A DNA stretch of 64,000 nucleotides, taken from NCBI RefSeq assembly GCF_010183535.1, contig NC_071328.1, forward strand, positions 1,364,001 through 1,428,000. The letters are read 5' to 3'. The translations under genes were made by a program, and so were the position numbers. Of this stretch, positions 1 through 11,380 are shown piece after piece (position 1 is the stretch's first letter; each line of letters opens with the position of its first letter). The notes beneath the pieces were generated by a model. It had not been told where the DNA came from. It was given only the letters and a program-made list of their open reading frames with translations, and ran no database searches. The DNA is from Caenorhabditis remanei. Its lineage: Eukaryota > Nematoda > Chromadorea > Rhabditida > Rhabditidae.

Positions 1-2598
1 ACACAAGTCGAGTTGCAAGAAGACAAGTCCAGTCAAGCCAAATCTTTCTCTAGCTTACTGGAGGTTTGGTTGATGATGACGCCTAGTGAGAAAGGCTAAT
101 TCTCGCCAAATCGAAAGTAATTGCTGACAAAGATGCTGAAACTCTTCAAGCTGCAGACATCACCACTAGCTGTTCATGCATTACGACTGCAATCAAGTCA
201 ACTTCGGCGCCTTCCCAAGATAGTATCCTCAAACTATCCATGTACAAAACATCAAGGAGTCGAAGCCAACACGCAGTCAACAAGCTTCTGTCAAATGAAG
301 TGAGAAGTCTTCTTCTACCGTGTCGGACCAGCAGAGGATGAGAGCAAATTCTTGAAAGAGAGCAGAAGCAAGTCTCTACACGAGCTGATCTTCGTTGATT
401 CGAAACCAATACCGTCGAGAATCTTCTGAAGAAAGGAAATAACTCTTCTTAGATGATTCGGACTAGCTGGAAAAGAAGAAACACTTCTCAAAGAAGAACA
501 GAATATTCTTCAGACAAGCTGATTTTCCTGAGGACAACTCCAAGCATTTCTATTCGGTGAAACAACAATCAGACCACTCGTATGACAAGATGACACCAAC
601 TCAGTGCTCGCCAACATGCTAACAGAGAAGGACTTAATACCCCGTGCAAAGTTGGGGTGAAGCAAAGAAGTCATCAATGGTCATCCAACAACCAGCTCAT
701 TAAAAGCAAAGTGGACTCTGAAGACGTAAAACAACGTTGACTAGTAACGCGACGAAGCAAAGGACTTTATACCCGATGCAGAAGGACTTCATCCCCGGAG
801 TCGCGATAGACTAGCAACAAAACGAATACAATCTACGAACTATACCGAAAGTTGTCACAGCGAAAAGGATTCTTCAACAAGAAAAGAAGCTCGAAACTCT
901 TCGACGAGGAAGCCAAATCTCCAAGTACAAGCACATCGCAATGGAAAGGAGTCAAGCGGATCGGAATTCACTGGAGGACTTCTATAACGTCATCAGATGT
1001 TGAAGGACAACAGTGGATTTGGAGAGTCGACAAGGCAGAAGAAGTTGACAATATTCTTCAAATACGGTCGCAATCGTATTGACCAAAGTCAACACTCAGC
1101 GAGAATCATGTCAAGATTCGTCAACTGCGAAAATCCAAGGACCTTCGCGATATAAGTCATCATGTCGACATCAAGCCAGAAGTCTGAAATCGGAAGATGT
1201 CAGACAAAGATGAAGAAGCAGCAATTCCGAAAGATTGTCAAGTCAAAGGAATAGCTCATGTCGGAGTATACACCAGAGCTTGGAGTCAAGGAGACAAGCT
1301 CAACTGAATTTGAGTGAATCAACATCAACTTGGACACCAGCCAACTCTGACAACTTCTTCATGATGTCATCACAAGCAGATTCGAAATCGTCAGCGTCAG
1401 GCAGAAGGAATCAGCCGAAAAGTCAGACAACGACGACAAAGGATTTAAATTCTTGTTTGGGTAAGATATTGAAAGGTAAAAGATTCAGAGCACCGAAAAG
1501 AGACGAAAGTCCAACTGAATCCTAGTTTGCAATAGCAGATTAGTTCAGTCTCGGGACCTAAAAGAGATACGGGGTCGAAGCATCTGTGCAAGTCATCCTA
1601 ACAATTCCATTCAGTTAGAAGCACAGGTGCCTAGATTCTTATGTCCAACTGAAGCTTGCTTCAGTAAGGTATCAGTTGCAGTCGAAAGATTGTAATTGAT
1701 AAGCTCTGACAAACAAATGTCTAACTTTCTAATAATTTACGTCAAATGTTCAATTATCTTCAGTAATATTCACTCAAGAACCAACGCAAGGATTCAAGAC
1801 GACAGTCATGGACCAAAGGAGTCTAACGTCTTCATGCAAGAAGGACAAGCAGTCGGAACTCAGCGAATGTTGAGGTTTCGAAAGACAAGGAGAAATCTGC
1901 CAGAAGGTTCGAGAGCAATCGAAGGACCAGCTCAGCAGATCAGTCAGTAACACTGGACACCGTCAGGACATTCTTCATTTGTTCAAAGTCCAGAGGTGCT
2001 AAACCTACCCATACGTCAGTACAACGACTAGGAGGACAAGCTGAAAGTCTGTCAACGACCAGGAGGACAAGCTGATCGTAGTCAACTACCGAAGCATGTG
2101 TTGATATCCAAGCACAAGCGAAGGCTGTCAACAACGATTCAGCAAACCCGGATCGACAGCAGGAAAAGGACCAGGCCCTTCCTCTCAAAAGGTTCAGATC
2201 GAAATCTCATCGATCGAAACCAAAAGCCTGAAGAACTTGGTTCTCAAGTTAAAACCTGACAGTGAGAATTCAGGAGTATCTGACAGTGAGAAGTCAGGAA
2301 GGGAAGAACCATCCATCTGTGAAGGAGGTTCTGCCCAGGAGAAGCGCATCCATGAAAATGGTTGCCATCCACTACTAACAAGCCAACAATGTCACCAACT
2401 CACCATCACGTCATCAACATCTACAAGCCAACAAAGTCAAAGGACGCCAACAGGAGTCAAAGACCAAGACAAGCAAGTGAGGAAGTCACAACTCAAAGGA
2501 GGATGAGATGTCACCGCAGAGGATCGACGTCTGGAATGGTGTACAACTACTTTCCCATCATGTCAATCTGGAAAAGTAGTTCATTCTACCCCCCCAGT
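1..2598 (+). mobile_element. 3' internal part of an LTR retrotransposon (truncated by window edge)
   Basis: This stretch lies directly upstream of a plus-strand LTR and has a base composition unlike the rest of the window: rich in agtcaa/gaagaa words and less AT-rich than the introns. No long open frame or reverse transcriptase, integrase or protease motif is visible. The longest open stretches are under 150 codons and Ser/Thr/Gln/Lys rich (for example 1235-1525 and 2362-2790). I read it as the degraded or non-coding 3' portion of an element whose pol and 5' LTR lie off the left edge. It sits antisense in an intron of the glutamate receptor gene. No clear polypurine tract is seen next to the LTR, so assignment to a retrotransposon rests mainly on the LTR. 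Confidence 0.55.
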
Positions 2599-3055
2599 GT
2601 CGCGTCCCTAGCTCCATCATATTACGCTAGTGACACGACTCATAGGGACACGGTCATCAATTCACCCAAACAAGCTCATTTCGGAACAACAACAACTCCA
2701 ATTCAAACTACCGCCAATGTTGTCTCTGCGTCTCCATCGCCGAAGCACTCTCTCGACGCAGCGACACACATGAAACGGATGCGACAGTAATCTGAGCGGG
2801 TCTCGCCACGCGCTCTCTGCGCTCTCTGCGTCTCTCATTATCATCCCCTCTCGCCCTTTCTCACCTTTAACCCTCACTTCTTCCTTTTGTGGCCGCCGCG
2901 AGCGGGGTTCTACGGAACACTGCTCAACTTACATTGTAACCCTTGACCGTTGACTAGCCATCAATAAAGATGTCAATTGAATCACTTGTTACTGTTGTCT
3001 AACTAGCAAAGCATTCAAAGGTCTACAAAGCGCTCTCCGGATTCCGGGAGTGACA
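2599..3055 (+). repeat. Putative 3' LTR, TGTCGCG...GTGACA, 457 bp
   Basis: The block starts TGTCGCGTCCC and ends CGGGAGTGACA, giving the TGT...ACA ends typical of BEL/Pao and other LTRs. It has a pyrimidine-rich, initiator-like middle (about 2810-2880) and an AATAAA signal near 2965, followed by about 90 bp that could be R-U5. This order supports the plus orientation. The five bases after the end (ctaag, 3056-3060) would be one copy of the target duplication, and the other copy is outside the window. On the minus strand the base after the LTR starts TGGGGGGG, which could mimic a primer-binding site, so the opposite orientation is not fully excluded. Confidence 0.55.
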
Positions 3056-3162
3056 CTAAGTGCCAAAAACGAGAATCCTCAGAGCTTAAAATTGTAAAAT
3101 GAGACTTTTTTTTTTTTTTTAGTTTTAGAGATATCCACCTTCAAAATGTATCATTTACAAAC

Positions 3163-3821
3163 CTGCACAATCGCCGCTGCTGCCATATGCCCTTCATATT
3201 GCTCCGGGAGTATAATTGCAGAGGCTCCGAGGGCTAAGCAATTGCAAACTGAAAAATTCAACGTGTAGATCAAAAATTTTGAAATAGCAATACTCACTTT
3301 CCTGTTTAATTCTCCACAACGGTTTAGTTTCATATGGAATGACTTGAACGCGGAAATCCACGAATTCCAGAACAGGGTTTATTTCGTCGATGAGGTTGGC
3401 GGGCACCGCTGAAACAAAATAAGAGTTTGGTTAGATATTCTGGTAGATCAAATCTAGATCTCTATTTTTGCAGTTGACAACTTTTTGATAGCTCCGCCCA
3501 CTTTTGAGATATGCGCCTTTAAACATTTTCCTCCTGTTTTTGCGCGCGTTCTTTAAAGACGCATATCTCAAAAGTGGGCGGAGCAATCTGAAAACTGTCA
3601 ACTATAAAAATGTAGACCTATTTTTGATCTACCTAGTCAATATAATTTTTTAAATATTTGTCCGACAAGAGGTCCCGTGGGAACCTTTCAAAGTTGATCA
3701 ATTTCTACAACTTTCACTTTTTAGAAAGATTTTGTCCCTATATTTTCTTACCTATCTTATAACCGGATACGTAACTGAAAATAAGGAAAAAAATCAATAA
3801 AAATAACCTCAGCGCAGCCAT
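3163..3821 (-). CDS. glr-3: Ionotropic glutamate receptor, GLR-3-like, N-terminal part (exons 1-3)
   Basis: Three exons run 3821-3752, 3408-3298 and 3248-3163, in phases 1, 1 and 0, and together encode the first 89 residues. Exon 1 starts MAALRLFLLIFF and is a clear hydrophobic signal peptide. Exons 2-3 read as the start of an amino-terminal ligand-binding-like domain: INPVLEF, then FRVQVIPYETKPLW, then CNCLALGASAIILP, which fits the 'vcnll..Ga.aIigP' pattern of glutamate receptors. The donor at 3162/3161 (CAG|gtttg) leads into an intron split by the retrotransposon, so the rest of the gene must lie off the left edge. The position directly downstream of unc-14 matches the C. elegans order (from memory) and is the main reason for choosing glr-3 over other glr genes. 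A kainate-type plasma-membrane receptor role is family knowledge. Confidence 0.7.
3445..3632. mobile_element. Fold-back element, GTTGACAAC-core family (A1)
   Basis: The two arms are inverted copies: 'gatcaaatctagatctctatttttg..gttgacaactttttgatag' with 'ccgcccacttttgagatatgcg' on the left, mirrored on the right by 'cgcatatctcaaaagtgggcgg' and 'aaaatgtagacc..tttgatct'. It lies in intron 1 of the glutamate receptor gene. Related copies occur throughout the window. Confidence 0.8.
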
Positions 3822-4579
3822 AAATGGACAAAAAGAATACTACGGAGCTAAGCCCCCACTCCAGGAAAATATGTCACTACCAATTAGCGCAGTGCTAATT
3901 AGTGGCAATTAGTGAGCACTAACAAAAATTTAGAGCCCATTAGAAGAAAAACAAAGATGAAAGACGCAGAGAAGTGAGACATTCTAGCTTCTCTGCGCTC
4001 TCTCCCCCTCCCTATCTTTAGGTACCTTTCTATAAATGCGCATATCTCAAAAGTGGGCGGAGCTATCTGAAAATTGTCAACCACAAAAATGTAGCCCTAA
4101 CTTTGATCTACATAACTATTATAAATATTACCGGCTTTCATCCATTAATTCCGTAGTTACGACTCGTCAAAGTTTGTCTGTCCCAAAAAAAGGGAAAAAA
4201 TAAATAAATGCATTTTTATTATTTCGTCAAAAGCAAAAAATAATACAATATAGAATTTTATCCGGGGTACAAATTATTCAATTATACGGTGGGCTCAAAA
4301 TTTTGGCAAGCTGCGAAAAAAACTGGTTGGGGAGCAAAGGAAACAAGCTGTCTCATAAATCTTCTATACGAATGGATAGAAGGGGGCGGGGCTTCTTAAA
4401 AAGGGGCGTAACCGGGGGGCGGGGGGCTATGTAAGGAAATCTGAGTATCTTCGTGGTGGGGGGAAATGCATAGGCGTAAGCCTAGGGGGAAACGGGAGAG
4501 GATTGACTAGAAGCATTGGAATAATTAAAGTTTTTGTTCAAAAATTAGCTCAAAAAATAAAAAAATACAGAAAAAAGTT
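3822..4579. other. Intergenic gap between unc-14 stop and glr start
   Basis: This holds the unc-14 3' UTR and the upstream region of the glutamate receptor gene. A minus-strand AATAAA (plus tttatt) lies near 4215 and is a candidate poly(A) signal for unc-14. One single arm of the A fold-back family sits at about 4030-4112. The 4380-4450 stretch is G-rich on the plus strand. No gene is seen. Confidence 0.6.
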
Positions 4580-7500
4580 TCACTGAAACAGCAAATGCTC
4601 AATGGGCACCACGCCATTATTGATTTTACTCGTCGATGACGTCATCCGGACGCACCGCGCAAGTCCGCCACGTGTCGACAGTACACGCACCTTTTCTCCG
4701 TCCGATAGGGAGAAATTGGCGAGTTGGTAGGCGCCCATGACAGAAGCCACGCGGATTCGTGACGAGGAGGATGGGGTTCGTGGAGTGGAGGTGGTTGAGC
4801 TGATGGCGCTGGTGCGGCTGAAAAATTCAATTTTCGAATCAAAATTATTCGAAAAAACCGGTAAAAATCACCTATATCCAAAAATAAACCTACCATCATA
4901 CTCCTTACAAAAAGCAAAAAATATTCGCACTCGGTGGGAATCGAACCCCGGATGCAAGATTACCGGCCAGACTCCTTACCAGGTAGGCTATAGGGGCAAG
5001 GAGGCGGCGCGGCGGCGAGGACGGTGATAAGCCGCGCGCCGCGCGTCTCCGCCTCCGCCACCACACCATTCCTGTTGTTGCCCTCATAGTCTACCTGGTA
5101 AGCAGTCTGGCCACCAAACTGAGCAACCGGGGTTCAATTTTTTCTCCCTGCCATTATTTTTTGCATTTTGTAACGATTACGGTGGTACACTTTGTTTTGA
5201 ATTTGGACCACTCTAAGTGCCAAAAACGAGAATCCTCAGGTCTTGAAATTGTAAAAATCGTAATTTTCCAGCATGCACCCATCAATCTGGGCTCAAAAAA
5301 CTTGAAAAATCTGGCTCTGATACGCGACGCGACCGCAACGCTCACCTCGTCGACAGTGGTATCCTCGATCTTCTCGACGGCGCAGTCGCCAATCTCGCGG
5401 GCACCGAAGAGCTCTTCGGTACCCTAGAGTCCGACGCTATCCTCGAAGCTCCGCCCCATTGTTGCATGGATTTTGTGTAGGTGTTAGTCATCGAGTCGCT
5501 GCGTGCTTCGATTACTGTAACATTATTTTTCTTTTTATTTTTAAGTTTTAGGATTTTAAGGGTACCTGGCAATAGTGACAAACTATCGACCATTCTCCAC
5601 AAGAGGGTACGGTACTCTGCGCTAGCGGATAGTAAGAATGAGTTATCCGAGTATAAAGTTTTGAGCACTTTCTCCTTGAGCACAATGTAGCACAACCAGC
5701 AGTCCAGCGAGTTTTCTCTGAAAATCGATAAAAATTTTCGAAATTTTTTTGGCATAGTATTTACCTGATAAGCTCCTCAAAGAAGATTTCCACTTTGACG
5801 TTATCAGTCTTTGAGCATTCCTCCAACTGCTTAACAATCGAATGCACGTCTTTCGTGGCGGGACCTTTCGACGTGACCGTTCGGATCATAGTCCACGCGG
5901 AGACTCCTTCAAGGAGACCGTCTTCGATAAGGCATCGCATGGCGCTGAAAATTTTCAAATAAGATTTAAAAAAAGGTTTTTTTAAGGTTTAGTGTTTATT
6001 GGTACCATAGCCTTAGGCTAAGGCTTAAGAATGTTTAGTACCGTTATTTTAGGCTTAGGCCTGTTTCATTGGTACAGCAACCTCCGGCTTGAGCTTAAGC
6101 ATAAACAGTAGTAGTACAGTGACTTTAGGCTTAGGCTTAAGTTTTTTTTTCAGTACGCGCCAACATTAGGCTTTGGCTCACTTAGGGCTTAGGTTTCATT
6201 GATACAGCAACCGAGGCTTTAATCAGTATACTGTAACTTTAGGTTTAGGTTTAAACATGTTTAGTACCGTAACCTTAGGCTTGAGTTACCCAAACTCACA
6301 TCACAAGTAGATCACTTCCGTCACCGCGCGAAATCGTGGCGACCCCTTCGACGACATTCTCCACCAGTGTCCGTTTCGCCGCGTAAATCGGCAAACCCAC
6401 AATTGAGAGCTCCTTTGCGCGCAATTGATGACGGGTTGTTGAGCTGGAAAGAAAAAGAGATTGATGAATGGGGGGATTTACGTCTTCTCTTTTTTGGTGG
6501 GAATTTAAAAAAAAAACGATTACTCACGTCGTTGGAGCAAACGAGAAATTGGTGTCGGTCGGGTTGGCGGCACAATCGCATAGGACTGTCTTGGTTTGTG
6601 CGGTTTGAGCCCAGATTGGTGGGTGTATCCTGGAAAATTCTCATTTTTCTCATTTTAACAATTTCAGTCAACTCGGATTTGCTGTTTTTGGCACGTAGAG
6701 TGGTCCAAATTCCAAACGAATTGTACCACCGTTATCGTTACAAAATGCAAAAAATAATGGCAGGGAGAAAAAGTTGAACCCCGGTTGCTCAGTTTGGTGA
6801 CCAGACTCCTTACCAGGTAGGCTATAAGGGCAACGCCAGGAACGGTGTGGTGGCGGCGGCGGTGGCGCGCGGCGCGCTGTTTATGACCGCCCTCGCCGCC
6901 GCGCCGACTCCACGCCTATTTGGAGTACCTGGTAAGGAGTCTGACCAGTAATCTGGCATCCGGGGTTCGATTCCCCCCGAGTGCGAATATTTTTTGCTTT
7001 TTGTAACGGGTACAGTGGTAGGTCTGGTTTTGCTCCTAGACACAATTTTTTGGTGTTTTTTTTATTTTTTGTTAGTTATACTACATGCTACAAAGCTTAC
7101 GAGCGAACCAACTGTCTTAAGGTAATAAAAATCGACTCGACTCACCTCCGTCTCACTCGATAGCATGTACGACACGCCTCGTTAGCCGACGCTGAAATTC
7201 CGGGTGCTCGGCGATCGATGCAATTGGATAGAACGTTCGATGATTGGCTATGGGGTTTGGAGATTGACGATGTGAGGAGTTGGGTGTTACTTTTGAAAAA
7301 TGAGCAAGCTTCTGCGACGTGTCTGGAAAAAGGTTAACATCAAGAATTTTAAAACTTTGAAGATTTCTATCGACGTTATTTGTAGTCCAATTTTTGAAAA
7401 ATTAGATTGGTTGTGTAGAGCACAGTCAGGGCTACATTTTTGTAGTTGACAACTTTTTGATAGCTATTCACGCTTTTGAGATACGCGTCTTCAAAAATTG

Positions 7501-10500
7501 CGTCTTGAGAATGGGCGAGAGAGCGTGCGAAACGAGGAGGGTGTCTCGTTTCTCTGCGTCTCTCCCTCTCTCTCTCTTGAGTGGTTCTCCAGGTATCAAT
7601 CTTTTAAGACGCATATCTCGGTGGGGTGGAGAGCTATCAAAAAGTTGTTAATCACAAAAATGTAGCCCTGAGTGTGATCTACAAAACTATTGTAAATGTA
7701 AAGCGGTGGTATTTCAAATAAAAAAGTTACAATACTGCAAAGTTTGTTGTTTTTTCGAAAGTATTTTAATCATATGCATCTTTAAAAACTCATATCTCAA
7801 GAGGGTGAAGAGATAGGAAAAAATAGTCAACTACAAAAATGTAGGGCTAATTCTTATCTACAAAATTAATGTTAATTCGAAAAAATACCATTTCAAATTA
7901 CAAAGTTACAATTGTTCGAAACTTGTCAATTCTTTTATTTGCGTTTTTTTTCTCAAATCGATTTTTTCCAATTTCCCTCAAACTTTCTCAATCTAGTTTA
8001 CTCATCTTCCTTCCAATTTCCGTTCCCCACCAAAAAAAGCGGCGAAAAGTTCTCCGCGCGCATCTGTTCCCCCAATCTTCCCATCCATCTTTCCTCTTAG
8101 GAAATTTTGTCTGGCGTCTCCTCGATTTCCATTCTATTTCCTATTTTCTACGCTTAACAAAGAAAAGAAAAGGGCGCGAGAAAATAATCTCGTGAATGCG
8201 AAGAAAGAAAAGACTCACTTGGGCAGAAGCACTGAGAGCGATTGCCAATCTTCAATGTGGCTTGGTCCACTGCATCCAAGTCCTGAGTCCGGCGAGTCTT
8301 CCTGTAAAAAATGAGTCTGGCGTTCCTTGGATCGCGTTTTCAAGTTTTCAGAGTCTCAAACTCACATAACATTCAAGCTAAGGGTGTTCTGAGCCCCGGT
8401 CGAAAAAAATTCCAAAAAAAAATTTCAAAAAAAAAACATTTTTTCGGCGTCCCTTACCTGGAAAAAGAGGGGAAAATCATTGGTAGAGGTGATTGATGGC
8501 AGGGGTTCTCCTTTTTGGGTTTTGATGATGGCGTCACGGAATGACGCTGTGAACGACTCGCATAGGGATGGCATCTGCAACAATAACATTTTTTGAAAAA
8601 ATGAAAAATTTTGAAAATTTTGATAAGGCTTATGACCCTGTGGCTTAAGAAACCAAAATTTTTGAAAATTATGAAAATTTAGGTATCTAAGCTTCCTAAT
8701 CACTTGTAACCTACAGTACACCTGAGTATTTGACCTGGGCCTGTGGCCTAGAATTTCAAAAATTGGATTTCTAGGCTCTTTAAGTATTTTTAAAACTATG
8801 TACGCCTATTTAAGGCCGCAAGATCCCGACCTATTATTTTTTTTTAGTTTAACAATTAATGCCTGTTTGCCCCTGTGACCTAGAAACCACAATTTTTCAA
8901 AAACTCGAATAAAAAACCAATTGCCGTCAATCAATAAAAGTGAATGGCTATTCACTAAATGATAAGCGGCGGAACGACGGGTAAAAAGAAGAAACATTTG
9001 ACAGGGAGGTGAGGGGATAAGAAGGAAAGAAGAAGACGATATAAAAATTGTTGTCTTCTTTTTTCTTGTGTGGCAAAAATGGATTGGATTATCTTTTCTT
9101 GGAGGCCTAACTTTTCAAAATCTCAAAAAAATTTGGTAAGTTCTGCCAAAAATTATGATAAAGGTGGCCTAAGATCCCAAAATCATTGAAAACTTTGAAA
9201 ATTTAATCACTTGTAACCTACAGTACACAGAAGGGTATCCGGCCTAGATTCCCAAAAATTGTATTCCTAGGCCTCTTGAGCAATTAGAACCTACAGTACA
9301 CTTAAGCTTATCTGCATGACTCATAACGTAATCCCCTAGATGTCTTCAATATTCTGAATGGATTTCGTAATCGGTTCTCTCTTTTTTCATGTTTTCCCTA
9401 GTGGCGTAATAAAAACTTTGAAAAAAAATTATTTTTCTAGAAAACTTGTTTGAATTTAAAAAATGGTTTTTTTTGCGAAAACAAAAAAGACCGTTGACTA
9501 GAATATACTAACTCCAGATTACCTGACCAACCATCACTAATCTTAATACTTTTCTTATAAATACAGTTTTTTTCGTTTAAATAAAAAATTATGAATTTTA
9601 TAGTGAAAAGAGAAATGTTTTGGGCCATTAGAAAAAATTTTAAAGAAAAATTTAAATATTTTGGTAGGTATAAAAATTGATTGGTAAATTCTAACAAAAA
9701 TTGAAATTTTTTGGTAAAAACTTTTTAAAACTGATTTTTGCAGGTTTTTAAGGAATATATTTAAGGAAAAAAAGGGAAAATTTCAGAAAATACATTTTGC
9801 AAAAAAAAACTTCATTTTTGCGACTCTGTTTTGAAGGCGCATATCTCAAAAGCGTGAATTGCTATCAAAAAGTTGTCAACTACAAAAATGTAGTCCTGAA
9901 TATGATCTACACCAAAATTATAAATTTACATAAATAACATTTTAAATAAAAAAGTTACACTCGTTTAAAATAAGTTATTTCCCCTAAATGTTGAAACTTT
10001 GGATAACTTTAAAGGCACATTTCTCGAAAGCCAAGGGTGCTATTTTTTGCAGAAAAAAATGTTGCCAAAACCCTAAAACCAACCTCATGATGCATTGCCA
10101 AAAACTCCAACTTGGGCGCCGGCTTCCCCTTCTTCTCCTCCACCAACTCCGCCGGCAACGATTCCGCCGCATTCTTCTCCAGAATATCCGCAAATGTCCG
10201 TTTCTGACCTCCCGATGAGCAGCGTCTAGCGGAATCCCTGCGCCAGCGATCTTTCCGTATAATTTCCTCGTTCGCTTCACGTATCTCATTGTCATTGACA
10301 TCAACGAAACGAGAAGTATCCGACACAAAGTTGGCAATCAGGGAGTTGGGGCGGGGGTTCGAATTTATTGACTCCAACTTCTTATTATTCCAAACATCCG
10401 GCGCACTAGCGGTCCGCTCATCCAACGGTTCCGAACTTCTGATTCTTCCCCACGTCGTCAGATTCTCATTAATCCCACTCTGCCAGTGTCCGGAGTCGGC

Positions 10501-10707
10501 GAACGCCAGTTGGAAATCCTCTTTCTTCATTTGACACCGTTCTCGAAACTGCGTGGAATCCAGTGAATCCGTGGAGACCGATGGGTCGACGGACTCAAAA
10601 AGCATAGAATCCTCACCACAGAAATTGAGTGCCGCGATTCGCGCATCAATGTCATCCGGCCATTGATCGTCGTCGGGCATCATATGGAGCTCGCATAGTT
10701 CCACCAT
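4580..10707 (-). CDS. unc-14: UNC-14: RUN-domain protein of the RUSC family with C-terminal SH3-like region
   Basis: Ten exons: 10707-10084, 8574-8458, 8301-8219, 7322-7146, 6629-6528, 6443-6300, 5944-5765, 5717-5566, 5514-5346, 4817-4580. All junctions stay in phase and give 661 aa, against about 665 aa for C. elegans UNC-14 from memory. Residues 1-330 are acidic then Ser-rich. The RUN domain spans about 395-530 (IEDGLLEGVSAWTMIRTVTS, then DCWLCYIVLKEKVLKTLY, then LLWRMVDSLSLLP). A basic Ser/Arg/Pro stretch covers about 527-600. The last 55 residues (FSLSDGEKVRVLS ... NNGVVPIEHLL) fit the RUSC C-terminal SH3. UNC-14 acts with UNC-51 and kinesin light chain in axonal membrane transport (known biology). 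The ATG at 10707 is the first in frame in the long first exon; an upstream non-coding exon is possible. Exon 5 uses the strong ttttccag acceptor at 6630, since the alternative at 6586 breaks the frame. Confidence 0.9.
4902..5176. mobile_element. Fold-back element with tRNA-like arms (T1)
   Basis: The ends are ttacaaaaagcaaaaaat and attttttgcattttgtaacg, an inverted pair. On the minus strand the left arm reads TAGCCTACCTGG, then about 40 bp later GGTTCGATTCC, matching the Pol III internal A box and B box. The right arm carries a diverged copy on the plus strand (TAGTCTACCTGG ... GGGGTTCAATT). The GC-rich centre (ggcggcgcggcggcg) separates the arms. It lies in unc-14 intron 9. It is not a functional tRNA: the acceptor stem and a clean anticodon arm are not recognisable. 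Confidence 0.75.
5990..6296. repeat. Degenerate TTAGGC-rich (telomere-like) repeat in unc-14 intron 6
   Basis: About eight TTAGGC hexamers, several in pairs (ttaggcttaggc), recur in loosely repeated units of about 70 bp that also contain 'gtttagtaccgta' and 'catt..tacagcaacc'. TTAGGC is the nematode telomere repeat (known). Here it is internal and imperfect. Confidence 0.6.
6595..7025. repeat. Right arm of an inverted duplication, including tRNA-like fold-back T2 (6737-7010)
   Basis: T2 has the same two ends as T1 but in reverse order (ttacaaaatgcaaaaaataatgg on the left, attttttgctttttgtaacg on the right), with a B box GGTTCGATTCC near 6965 and an A-box-like CCTACC near 6815. The similarity to the T1 region continues leftwards past the element to about 6600. 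There the block 'aatctgggctcaaa' and the 'gtgccaaaaac' flank match 5176-5300 in inverse orientation. The inner end of this arm overlaps the 5' end of unc-14 exon 5 and its acceptor. Confidence 0.65.
7424..7681. mobile_element. Fold-back element, GTTGACAAC-core family (A3)
   Basis: Inverted arms 'agggctacatttttgtagttgacaactttttgatagct' and 'agctatcaaaaagttgttaatcacaaaaatgtagccct' flank a centre rich in gagagag. It lies in unc-14 intron 3. A second, single arm lies at about 7770-7862 in the same intron, and another single arm at 9825-9912 in intron 1. Confidence 0.75.
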
Positions 10708-11380
10708 AACGAGTTGCTCCTGAGCTTAGTTGCTCCTGTGGAGAGCAGAATATTCCAGAAGTAGTAGAACTCAAAATAAAAGTGTAGGCTAAGCACAAAC
10801 ACGCGTCGCCTCTGTGGCGCACGCCGATCGATGAATTTGCGTCTCTAGCCCGTCGAGAGTGAGAGACTCCCAGAGAAAGAGAGAAAAGAGTAGAGTGTCT
10901 GTCAGCTGGCGTTGTGTTCACTCTCTCTTCGGGTGTCTCACGTCGTCTGCGTCTCTTCTCTCTCTGATACCTCCTGCAACACAAAACGTTGTATACTCTT
11001 GAGGCCGCCTTAGATTTTGGCGGGGATTGAAAAAAGGGAGGGGGGTGAGAAAAGAAAAAGAAAAAGAGAGAGAAGATGTACTTGTGCATGAATGATGATT
11101 GGCTAGCATTAGGCTCCGGCAGAGACGGAGCATCGTATTACTGTTATGTAAGAAGAAGAAAACAAAAGGAGGGAGTAATATGATATGGACTGGTAGGACA
11201 GGGGGACGACGTCTTACTAGTTGTAAATAAAAAGATGAAGATGAAAACATAAATGTTACTGAAATTTTGTTGGAAGGTTCTAGAACATGTGAAAATTCCT
11301 GGAATTGAACATTTTTAATCGGGTTTGACGGATTAAGTGGGAGCTGATCAAAAAATGTTTTAAACATTTCCGATGTTTTC
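10708..11380 (-). promoter_or_regulatory. Upstream region of unc-14
   Basis: The roughly 400 bp directly before the unc-14 start are distinctly less AT-rich than the intergenic DNA beyond and hold gagagag tracts and gtctct-rich blocks, typical of nematode 5' flanks. An AG-ended site (ccacag, about 10737) could be an acceptor for a trans-spliced leader or a 5' non-coding exon. No TATA box or binding site can be named. Confidence 0.35.

Noticed and set aside
3298..3408. The 3298-3408 exon as part of unc-14
   Set aside because: Joined to unc-14 exon 9 it is out of frame and stops. Joined to the signal-peptide exon at 3752-3821 it is in phase and reads as a glutamate receptor.
4925..5130. Functional tRNA genes at the A/B-box matches
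   Set aside because: Box sequences are good, but a seven-pair acceptor stem and an anticodon arm could not be formed, and the copies are embedded in fold-back elements.
7101..7111. An 11-bp micro-exon between unc-14 exons 4 and 5
   Set aside because: It would fix the frame if exon 5 began at 6585, but would need a 34-bp intron. Starting exon 5 at 6629 after a perfect ttttccag keeps the frame without it.
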